The position numbers were made by a program, and so were the translations under genes. DNA of 50,704 nucleotides, taken from the NCBI GenBank assembly GCA_934654605.1, contig CAKUGH010000007.1, positions 1 through 50,704 on the forward strand. The letters are read 5' to 3'. Position 1 is the first letter of the stretch; the number at the start of each line of letters is the position of its first letter. Under the pieces are notes generated by a model. It saw only the letters and a program-made list of their open reading frames with translations. It was not told the DNA's origin and searched no databases. Below are positions 44,228-50,704 of this stretch, piece after piece. Origin of the DNA: an uncultured Collinsella sp. (lineage in GTDB: Bacteria; Actinomycetota; Coriobacteriia; Coriobacteriales; Coriobacteriaceae).

Positions 44228-45208
44228 TTGGATATTATCGAGCTTCTAAAATCTGCCTTCATGGGCCTGGTCGAGGGCATCACCGAATGGCTGCCCGTCT
44301 CGTCGACGGGTCACATGATCTTGGTGGACGAGTTCGTCAAGATGAACGTGAGCGAGACGTTCTGGAATATGTTCCTGGTCGTGATTCAGCTCGGCGCCAT
44401 TCTGGCCGTCTGCGTGCTGTTCTTCCATGAGCTCAATCCGTTCTCGCCCAGCAAGGGCAAGGAAGGCCGTCGCGACACGTGGGTGCTGTGGGGCAAGATT
44501 GTGCTCGGCTGCATTCCTGCGGCGGCGATCGGCCTGCCGCTCAACGACTGGATGGAGGAGCATTTCTATAACGCTCCCGTCGTGGCACTGGCGCTTATCG
44601 TCTACGGCGTGCTGTTCATCGTGATTGAAAATTGGCGTGCCCGCAAGCGCGAGGAGATGGCCGTTGCCGGTTCGTTTGGTTCGCGTGCTGTGGTGTCGGG
44701 TGGACGTCCTGCCGGTGCACACTTTGCGGCGCCTGCCGCGGCTGCCACTGAGGACGAGGGCGATGACGAGAATCTGGACTTTGGCTCCATTGCCACGCTC
44801 GAGGATTTGAGCTGGAAGACTGCGCTGGGCATCGGCTGCTTCCAGGTGCTTTCTCTGGTGCCTGGTACGTCTCGCTCCGGTTCCACCATCATCGGCGGCC
44901 TGCTTTTGGGCTGCACGCGTTCGGTGGCGTCCAAGTTCACGTTCTTCTTGGCCATCCCCGTTATGTTTGGCGCGAGCGCCCTCAAGCTGGTCAAGTACTT
45001 TATCAAGGGCGGTACCTTCGGCGCTAACGAGATCGCCATCTTGGGTGTGGGCTGCGTCGTGGCCTTTGTGGTCTCGCTCATCGCCATCAAATGGCTCATG
45101 GGCTTTGTCCGTCGTCACGACTTCAAGTGCTTCGGCGTCTACCGCATCATCCTGGGCATCGTAGTGCTCGCATACTTCTTCGTTCTGGAGCCTATGTTCG
45201 GCCTATAA
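44228..45208 (+). CDS. uppP: undecaprenyl-diphosphatase
   Basis: 326 residues from the TTG at 44228, chosen because GAGGGGG lies six bases upstream and the protein then starts MDIIELLKSAFMGLVEG. Integral membrane enzyme recycling undecaprenyl diphosphate for wall synthesis; confers bacitracin tolerance. Signatures: GLVEGITEWLPVSSTGHM (catalytic Glu region) and VPGTSRSGSTIIGGLLLG. A charged/Ala-rich insert of about 50 residues (138-190, with GSRAVVSGGRPAG ... EDEGDDENLDFG) lies between the fourth and fifth helices; most UppP are near 270 residues. Confidence 0.93.
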   Translation: MDIIELLKSAFMGLVEGITEWLPVSSTGHMILVDEFVKMNVSETFWNMFLVVIQLGAILAVCVLFFHELNPFSPSKGKEGRRDTWVLWGKIVLGCIPAAAIGLPLNDWMEEHFYNAPVVALALIVYGVLFIVIENWRARKREEMAVAGSFGSRAVVSGGRPAGAHFAAPAAAATEDEGDDENLDFGSIATLEDLSWKTALGIGCFQVLSLVPGTSRSGSTIIGGLLLGCTRSVASKFTFFLAIPVMFGASALKLVKYFIKGGTFGANEIAILGVGCVVAFVVSLIAIKWLMGFVRRHDFKCFGVYRIILGIVVLAYFFVLEPMFGL

Positions 45209-45223
45209 CTTAGTCGACGCTGC

Positions 45224-45323
45224 GCGGCGGCCAGAGCGACAACTTGTCATTCAAAAGGCAAGGCATGACCAGAAGGTCTATGCCTTGCCTTTTTCATGCC
45301 AATTTGTTCGCTCTGGCCGCCGC
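45224..45323 (+). terminator. nested hairpin with terminator after uppP
   Basis: Inner hairpin 45253-45294: aaaaggcaaggcat / atgccttgcctttt with a T-tract, a good Rho-independent terminator. Outer arms gcggcggccagagcga (45224-45239) and tcgctctggccgccgc (45308-45323) are exact inverted repeats. Confidence 0.85.
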
Positions 45324-45383
45324 TCGCTGCTGTTGCCATGACATCGGCGGTTTCGTGATTGTCAATAGATTGGTGCAATGGGG

Positions 45384-46382
45384 TTACCCTGCTACCGCGT
45401 GTTCTGGCTTGCGGCTAAAGACGAGCTTGTCTACTACGGCCTGCAGCGACATGCGGCGGACGGTGTCGTAGGCTTCCTGCGTGCTGTACGCACAATGGGG
45501 CGTGACGATGCAGCGTGGGTGTGCGATCAGGGCCTGGTTGGGCGCGGTCTCGTCGGCGAGCACGTCGAGTGCGGCGCCGCAGATGCCGCGTGCACCGCCG
45601 CTGGCAATGCCCTCGTCCAGTGCGGCGACCAAGGCATCCTCATCCACGATGGGCCCGCGGGCCGTGTTGATCAAAAACGCCGAGGGTTTCATGAGCGCAA
45701 GTTCGCGCTTGCCAATCAGCTTCTCGGTCTCTGGAATCAGCGGGCAGTGAAGGCTAACGATATCGGAGGTGCCGAGCAGCTCGTCGAGCGTCTTGGCTTT
45801 GACGCAACCGGCGGCGGCAAGCTCTTCTGCGCTCTTGGTTGGCGCCCACACCAGTACCTTCATGCCGAGTGCCTGCGCGATGGGCGCGACGGCACGCGCG
45901 ATGCTGCCAAAAAAGATCAGTCCCAACGTACGGCCTTGCGTGCGGTGCATGGTGTATCCACCCAGCGGATTCCAGACGCCATCACGCACGTCGCGGTTGA
46001 GCAACGTGACCTGTCGCATCAGGTCGAGCATCAGGGCAACGGTGTGCTGAGCGACATCGTCCGAGCAGTACCCGGGACAGTTAGTGACGGTGATGCCATG
46101 GGAGGCCAGACGATCCGCTGCCACATGGTTCAGGCCGATAGACATGCTCGAGACGATGCGCATGCCAGCGGCCGCCATGGCGTCGGCACATGCATCATCG
46201 ACGGGGCCGAACTCGCCGACAAAGCCCTCGCAGCCTGCCAGTTGCTCGGCGGCGGGGCAGACATTGGGCTCATGCGCGCAGCCAACCAGCTCAATCTGGT
46301 CGCCACCTTCGATTGTGTCGAGCACCGCCTGGCCCGCTTCGGTCGAACCATCGACCATGTAATAGAGCACCCTATGCTTCAC
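45384..46382 (-). CDS. D-isomer-specific 2-hydroxyacid dehydrogenase
   Basis: 332 residues from the GTG at 46382 (GGAGG seven bases upstream); an upstream in-frame start at 46445 lacks one. NAD-dependent reductase of 2-oxo acids. Catalytic residues: Arg in NTARGPIVDE, Glu in DVLADE, His in VTPHCAYS. The dinucleotide loop reads TLGLIFFGSIARA, where the family normally has G-x-G-F-G; the middle glycine is Phe. Substrate unknown (lactate-, glycerate- or phosphoglycerate-like possible). Confidence 0.88.
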   Translation of the reverse strand: MKHRVLYYMVDGSTEAGQAVLDTIEGGDQIELVGCAHEPNVCPAAEQLAGCEGFVGEFGPVDDACADAMAAAGMRIVSSMSIGLNHVAADRLASHGITVTNCPGYCSDDVAQHTVALMLDLMRQVTLLNRDVRDGVWNPLGGYTMHRTQGRTLGLIFFGSIARAVAPIAQALGMKVLVWAPTKSAEELAAAGCVKAKTLDELLGTSDIVSLHCPLIPETEKLIGKRELALMKPSAFLINTARGPIVDEDALVAALDEGIASGGARGICGAALDVLADETAPNQALIAHPRCIVTPHCAYSTQEAYDTVRRMSLQAVVDKLVFSRKPEHAVAG

Positions 46383-46449
46383 AACAGCCCTCCTGCCATA
46401 TGGGAATGGGGTAGAAGTGGTAGATATTCTATCCCCTCGAGCCAATTGA

Positions 46450-46516
46450 AGTTGCGGTGGAATAGTTCCTGTTTAGGGGCCAGAAGGCCGTTTGGAGGAA
46501 CTATTTCACCGCAACT
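46450..46516 (+). repeat. 67-bp palindromic repeat, copy D
   Basis: Same orientation as copy A, with the G-U wobble on the plus strand. Lies between the divergent dehydrogenase and pcrA genes, about 140 bases before the pcrA start. Confidence 0.9.
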
Positions 46517-46656
46517 TATTTGGGGGTGCTTGGGTGGTGGCCGTGCGCGGAGTCGTGGTGTGATTTGCGTCGGTGTCCGCGCGGCTCGGTATACTGGTAC
46601 GGCTCAAACTATGGCGCTGCCCGCAGGCGCGCCGTCCGTCAGATGAGGAGTCGCCC

Positions 46657-49557
46657 ATGACCCAGCCCCTGCCCTGGGAAAAGAACACTGCCGCGCCCGT
46701 GCCGCCCGCGCCGGAACCCGTGCCGCTCGATGCGTACACCGCCCCCGCCGCGCCGGAACCCGAGCTCGTTCCGCTCGACATCTACGACGCCCCGGCTCCG
46801 GCACCCAAGCCCGCCAAGCCGCTCGTCGATATCGATAGCCTTAATCCCGCCCAGCGCGAGGCGGTCCTGACCACCGAGGGCCCGCTGCTGGTCCTCGCCG
46901 GCGCCGGCTCGGGCAAGACCCGCGTCCTGACCTTCCGCATCGCGCATATGCTTGGCGACCTGGGCGTTAAGCCCTGGCAGGTCCTGGCCATCACGTTTAC
47001 CAACAAGGCCGCGGCCGAGATGCGCGAGCGTCTGGCGGCGCTCATCCCCAACGGCACCCGCGGCATGTGGGTGTGCACCTTCCACGCCATGTGCGTGCGC
47101 ATGCTGCGCGAGGACGCCGACCTGCTGGGCTACACCGGCCAGTTCACCATCTACGATGACGACGACTCCAAGCGCATGGTGCGCGACATTATGCAGGCGC
47201 TCGGCATCGAGCAAAAGCAGTTCCCCATCAATATGATCCGCAGCAAGATCAGCTCGGCCAAAAACGCCATGATCGGGCCCGAGGACATGCTCAAATCCGC
47301 CGACAGTCCCAACGACAAAAAGGCCGCGCAGGTCTATATGGAGCTGGAGCGCCGCCTGCGCGCCGCCAACGCCATGGACTTCGACGACCTACTCGTGCGC
47401 ACGCTCGAGCTGCTGCGCACCCGCCCCGAGGTACTCGACAAGTACCAGGAGCGCTTCCGCTACATTAGCGTCGACGAGTATCAGGACACCAACCACGTCC
47501 AGTACGAGATCGCCAACCTGCTGGCCGCCAAGTACCAAAACCTCATGGTCGTGGGCGACGACGACCAGTCCATTTACAGCTGGCGCGGTGCCGACATCAC
47601 CAACATCCTAGATTTCGAGAAGGACTTTAAAAACTGTAAGACCGTCAAGCTGGAGCAGAACTACCGCTCCACGGGTCATATCCTGAGCGCCGCGAACGCC
47701 GTGGTGCGCCATAACTCGCAGCGCAAGGACAAGCGCCTGTTCACGGCCGAGGGCGACGGCGAGAAGATCCAGGCTTTCCAGGCGAGCGACGAGCGCGACG
47801 AGGGTCGCTGGATTGCCGGCGAGATCGAAAAACTGCACTCCAAGGGCACGAGCTACGACGACATCGCCGTGTTCTACCGCACCAACGCGCAGTCGCGTAT
47901 CCTCGAAGATATGTTCCTGCGCGCGGGCGTGCCCTACAAGATCGTGGGCGGCACGCGATTCTTCGACCGTGCCGAGATCCGCGACGTCATGGCCTACCTC
48001 AAGATGATCGTGAACCCGGCAGACGAGATGAGCGTCAAGCGCGTCATCAACACGCCGCGTCGTGGCATCGGCTCCACCTCGATCCAAAAGATCGAGCAGC
48101 TGGCGCGCGACAACCGTTGCTCGTTCTTCCAAGCTTGCGAGATCGCGTGCGCCGAGACGGGCATGTTTAGTGCCAAGGTCCGCAATGGCCTGTCGAGCTT
48201 TGTGTCGCTGGTGCGTGAGGGCCGCCGCATGGACGGCGAGCTCAAGGACGTCGTCGAGATGATCGTCGACAAGACGGGCCTGCTGCAGGCGTTCCGCGCC
48301 GAGGGCACCATGGAGTCCGAGAGCCGCGCCGAGAACATCCAGGAATTCCTAGGCGTTGCAGCCGAATTTGAGGAGACGCACGAGGATATCGAGGGCACGC
48401 TCGAGAGCCTGGAAGAGCTGCGTGCGGCTGGCGTTGCCGATGTGCCGGCCGGTGCCGAGCCCGAGCCCGTCGTGGTGAGCGCCCCGGCGCCCGAGCCCGG
48501 CCCGTCCGCGCCCGCGTCTTCGTTTGAGGCGCTGGTCGGCGCTCGCGATGCCGCTGGCTCCAATCCGCTCGATAGCCTGGCCGCTCCGGCGCTCTCGCCG
48601 CAGGATGCCTTGGCCGCCGCCATCGCGGGCAACGCCTATGCCGCGCCGACGGAGCTGCCGGCCGGTGCTGTGCATGCTGACGAGATTGAGCGCACCTACG
48701 GCCCGCTCACCTGCAAGGCACTGCCCGCCCTCATGGAGTGGCTGGCCCTGCGCTCCGATCTGGACTCCCTGGCCGGCGAGACGCATGCCATCACCATGAT
48801 GACCATCCACTCCGCCAAGGGCCTGGAGTTCCCGGCGGTGTTCGTAGCCGGCATGGAGGAGGGCATCTTCCCGCACGTGCACGACTTTGGCGGCAGCGAT
48901 GACCCGGGCAAGCTCGAGGAGGAGCGTCGCCTGGCCTACGTTGCCATCACGCGTGCCCGTAAGCGCCTGTTCCTGACCTATGCGGCCACGCGTCGCACCT
49001 ACGGCTCGACCTCTGCCAATCCGCGCTCGCGCTTTCTCAACGAGATTCCGTTTGAGGATATCGAGTTTAGCGGCATCGGTTCTGCCGGTTTTGAGGGCAC
49101 GGGCTGGGAGAAGCGCGGCGACCGTCACGGCACCTTTGGATCGGGCATGGGCTCGGATATGTACGGCGGCAAGGTGTTCGGTTCGCATACGCGCTCGACC
49201 GGCGGTTCCGGTTCGCGCGGCGGATCGAGCTTCGACGATTTCTTTGGCGGCAGCAGTTATGGGACCGAGCGCCATCGTGGGGTCTCGCCCGACGCCGGCC
49301 GTGTTGCCTCGACCTTTGGCTCGGGCGCGCCGCGAGCCAAAAAGTCCTCGTCCAAGGTGTCCCCGACGGTGGAGCGCAAGGTCGATCGCGCCAGCGCATC
49401 GCAGGACTTTGCCGCGGGCGATACCGTGAGCCACAAGACCTTTGGCACGGGTACCGTGATCTCGGTCGTCGGAGACATGATCGAGGTCCAATTCGAAAAG
49501 ACCGGCCAGACCAAAAAGCTTATGAAGGGTTTTGCTCCGATCGTTAAGCTGTCGTAG
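46657..49557 (+). CDS. pcrA: ATP-dependent DNA helicase PcrA/UvrD
   Basis: 966 residues, superfamily I 3'-5' helicase. Motif I VLAGAGSGKTRVLTFRIAHM, Ia ITFTNKAAAEMRERL, II SVDEYQDTNHVQYE, III VGDDDQSIYSWRGAD, IV EQNYRSTGHI, V MTIHSAKGLEFPAVF, VI VAITRARKRLFLTYA. A C-terminal Tudor-like domain (GDTVSHKTFGTGTVISVVGD) binds RNA polymerase in relatives. The N-terminus carries a Pro/Ala-rich lead of about 60 residues, and an insert of about 80 residues (Ala/Pro/Glu) lies before motif V. Start at 46657 with GAGGAG. Roles: nucleotide-excision repair and conflict resolution. Confidence 0.96.
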   Translation: MTQPLPWEKNTAAPVPPAPEPVPLDAYTAPAAPEPELVPLDIYDAPAPAPKPAKPLVDIDSLNPAQREAVLTTEGPLLVLAGAGSGKTRVLTFRIAHMLGDLGVKPWQVLAITFTNKAAAEMRERLAALIPNGTRGMWVCTFHAMCVRMLREDADLLGYTGQFTIYDDDDSKRMVRDIMQALGIEQKQFPINMIRSKISSAKNAMIGPEDMLKSADSPNDKKAAQVYMELERRLRAANAMDFDDLLVRTLELLRTRPEVLDKYQERFRYISVDEYQDTNHVQYEIANLLAAKYQNLMVVGDDDQSIYSWRGADITNILDFEKDFKNCKTVKLEQNYRSTGHILSAANAVVRHNSQRKDKRLFTAEGDGEKIQAFQASDERDEGRWIAGEIEKLHSKGTSYDDIAVFYRTNAQSRILEDMFLRAGVPYKIVGGTRFFDRAEIRDVMAYLKMIVNPADEMSVKRVINTPRRGIGSTSIQKIEQLARDNRCSFFQACEIACAETGMFSAKVRNGLSSFVSLVREGRRMDGELKDVVEMIVDKTGLLQAFRAEGTMESESRAENIQEFLGVAAEFEETHEDIEGTLESLEELRAAGVADVPAGAEPEPVVVSAPAPEPGPSAPASSFEALVGARDAAGSNPLDSLAAPALSPQDALAAAIAGNAYAAPTELPAGAVHADEIERTYGPLTCKALPALMEWLALRSDLDSLAGETHAITMMTIHSAKGLEFPAVFVAGMEEGIFPHVHDFGGSDDPGKLEEERRLAYVAITRARKRLFLTYAATRRTYGSTSANPRSRFLNEIPFEDIEFSGIGSAGFEGTGWEKRGDRHGTFGSGMGSDMYGGKVFGSHTRSTGGSGSRGGSSFDDFFGGSSYGTERHRGVSPDAGRVASTFGSGAPRAKKSSSKVSPTVERKVDRASASQDFAAGDTVSHKTFGTGTVISVVGDMIEVQFEKTGQTKKLMKGFAPIVKLS

Positions 49558-49564
49558 TCCCGGC

Positions 49565-49694
49565 GGACCTGGGCGGGCGTATGGGGCAACATCGCCTGCT
49601 CGGGCAGTCCTGCGCAAGACGGAGAGCACATTAAGTGCTCTCCTTTGCGTGCGGAACTCGCGATCGATGTTGCCCCATACGCCCGCCCAGGTCC
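49565..49694 (+). terminator. 130-bp nested palindrome after pcrA
   Basis: The outer arms at 49565-49594 and 49665-49694 are perfectly complementary over 30 bp. Inside, ggagagcac / gtgctctcc (49621-49643) forms a second hairpin with flanking gcgcaa/ttgcgt complementarity. It begins eight bases after the pcrA stop and may end that transcript. Confidence 0.75.
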
Positions 49695-49777
49695 TTAGGT
49701 AACGTTGCTGGACGAGCGTTGCTCTGCTCGTTCGCTTTTTGATCTGGAGAACCGGGTGGGCTGATTGATAGACATGA

Positions 49778-49815
49778 CAAGGGGCTCCCCCGTTGAAGAA
49801 CGGGGGAGCCCCTTG
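49778..49815. terminator. strong hairpin after manA
   Basis: CAAGGGGCTCCCCCGTT and AACGGGGGAGCCCCTTG form a perfect 17-bp stem with a gaag loop. Lies 26 bases past the manA stop on the minus strand. Weak T content on either side. Confidence 0.75.
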
Positions 49816-49840
49816 TTGCGTTTTGGGTTGTTGTTGCGGT

Positions 49841-50704
49841 CTAGAGGTGGCTGATGATCAGCTCCATGGTGCCCTCGAGTTCAATCTTGTCCACGGTGCT
49901 GGGCGCCAGTAGATGGCTTCCCTTGTGGACGGGGTCGCCGCAGACGGTGCCTTCGCCGTCGATGACCGACAGGCACATGAAGGGCCAGCGCTGCTCCAAG
50001 GTCTTGCTGCCGTCGACGCGCACGCGATCGACGGTGTAGCAGGGGTTGGACTCGAGCTCGGTTACGCCATCGACCTCGGGCGCGGTTACGGTACCGTCGG
50101 TCGGTGCCTGCGCGTTAAAGTTGATGCAATCCAGGCTCTGCTCAATGTGCAGCGGACGCAGCTTGCCGTCGGTGCCGGGGCGATTGTAGTCGTACAGACG
50201 ATACGTCACATCGCTCGACTGCTGCGTCTCCAGAATCAGTGTGCCGGTCTTGATGGCGTGCACGGTACCGGAGTTAATCTGGAAAAAGTCGCCCTTGTGG
50301 ATGGGCAGCACGTTGAGCATCTCGTCCCAGCGGCCGTCCTCGATCATCTGCGCGGCCTCGGCGCGGTCGTGTGCGCGCTGGCCGACGATGATCGTGGCGC
50401 CGGGCTCGCAATCCAGAACGTACCAGCACTCGGTCTTGCCCAGGCTACCGTTCTCGTGCTCGGCGGCGTACTCGTCGTTGGGGTGGATCTGGATCGAAAG
50501 GTCGTCCTTGGCGTCCAGAATCTTAATGAGTAGCGGGAACTCCTTGCCCTCGCAGTTGCCAAAGAGCTCGCGGTGCTCGGCCCACAGCCACGACAACGTG
50601 TGACCGGCGTACGGGCCCTCCGCAATCTGGCAGTCGCCGTTGGGATGGGCCGAGATGGCCCAGCACTCACCGATGGGACCCTCGGGAATGTCGTAGCCAA
50701 ACAC
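49841..50704 (-). CDS. manA: mannose-6-phosphate isomerase, 5' end outside window
   Basis: At least 287 residues; the frame runs off the right edge, and the first visible residue is inside the protein (family sequence normally reads LFGYDIP near residue 20). Class I (cupin) enzyme interconverting mannose-6-phosphate and fructose-6-phosphate. Zn ligands: SIQIHPNDEYA (Gln, His), the Glu of GKTECWYVLD, and SGTVHAIKTG (His). ETQQSSDVTYRLYDYNR is a family signature. A hairpin follows. Confidence 0.92.
   Translation of the reverse strand: MFGYDIPEGPIGECWAISAHPNGDCQIAEGPYAGHTLSWLWAEHRELFGNCEGKEFPLLIKILDAKDDLSIQIHPNDEYAAEHENGSLGKTECWYVLDCEPGATIIVGQRAHDRAEAAQMIEDGRWDEMLNVLPIHKGDFFQINSGTVHAIKTGTLILETQQSSDVTYRLYDYNRPGTDGKLRPLHIEQSLDCINFNAQAPTDGTVTAPEVDGVTELESNPCYTVDRVRVDGSKTLEQRWPFMCLSVIDGEGTVCGDPVHKGSHLLAPSTVDKIELEGTMELIISHL

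Noticed and set aside
48349..49629. 426-codon open frame antisense to the 3' part of pcrA
   Set aside because: Shadow frame; the C-terminal helicase motifs and Tudor-like domain are on the plus strand.

Overview
The window is a high-GC chromosomal segment from an actinobacterium, most likely a gut Coriobacteriia such as Collinsella. This is inferred from the compact his cluster with a separate PHP-type histidinol phosphatase, the actinobacterial eno / divIC-like / ppx order, the strong G/C bias at third codon positions, and the many GTG/TTG starts. Identity was judged by reading proteins, not by database search.

Layout. 1-5767: his locus (hisC 3' end, hisB, hisH, hisA, hisF, hisI, a 75-aa unknown, hisE) followed by a convergent histidinol-phosphatase. 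6085-8036: LarC C-terminal protein, YfcE-like phosphodiesterase, MazG. 8076-9443: a first AAA/DUF4143 ATPase. 9816-13078: eno, divIC-like gene, ppx/gppA. 13220-14521: a second AAA/DUF4143 ATPase. 14737-15090: tRNA-Leu(TAA) and a duplicated tRNA-end module. 15122-19506: a membrane-anchored repeat protein, an orphan PTS EIIB plus VOC protein, a two-component system and a DUF4342 protein. 20108-20812: an AbiEi-type antitoxin with a 21-codon remnant of its toxin gene. 20972-29753: an A+T-richer defence island (GHKL/paraMORC ATPase, Z1 helicase, PD-(D/E)XK nuclease, AIPR protein, convergent cytosine-5 methyltransferase). A nuclease-like small gene and a small regulated gene follow (30363-31349). 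31510-33958: a small membrane protein and three tandem metallophosphoesterases. 33974-50704: gluQRS, DUF2207 protein, GNAT, purH, an unknown gene, a second two-component system, uspA, uppP, 2-hydroxyacid dehydrogenase, pcrA and the 3' part of manA.

The most striking non-coding content is a set of palindromic repeat families: four copies of a 67-bp palindrome of constant length, two copies of a 182-184-bp palindrome whose outer arms differ between copies but still pair, two copies of a 114-bp structured repeat, a 220-bp element with 30-bp terminal inverted repeats, and several single large hairpins. The second AAA/DUF4143 gene is bracketed by two nearly identical 67-bp palindromes in direct orientation, so it looks like a cassette. 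Both AAA/DUF4143 genes have three direct repeats with an exact 33-bp period just upstream, of unrelated sequence. I consider this pairing the best candidate for an undescribed system in the window.

The island at 20.9-29.8 kb fits the known class of ATP-dependent restriction-modification systems built from a paraMORC ATPase, Z1 helicase and restriction-fold nuclease. It lies directly downstream of a broken AbiE toxin-antitoxin operon, which points to replacement of one defence module by another.
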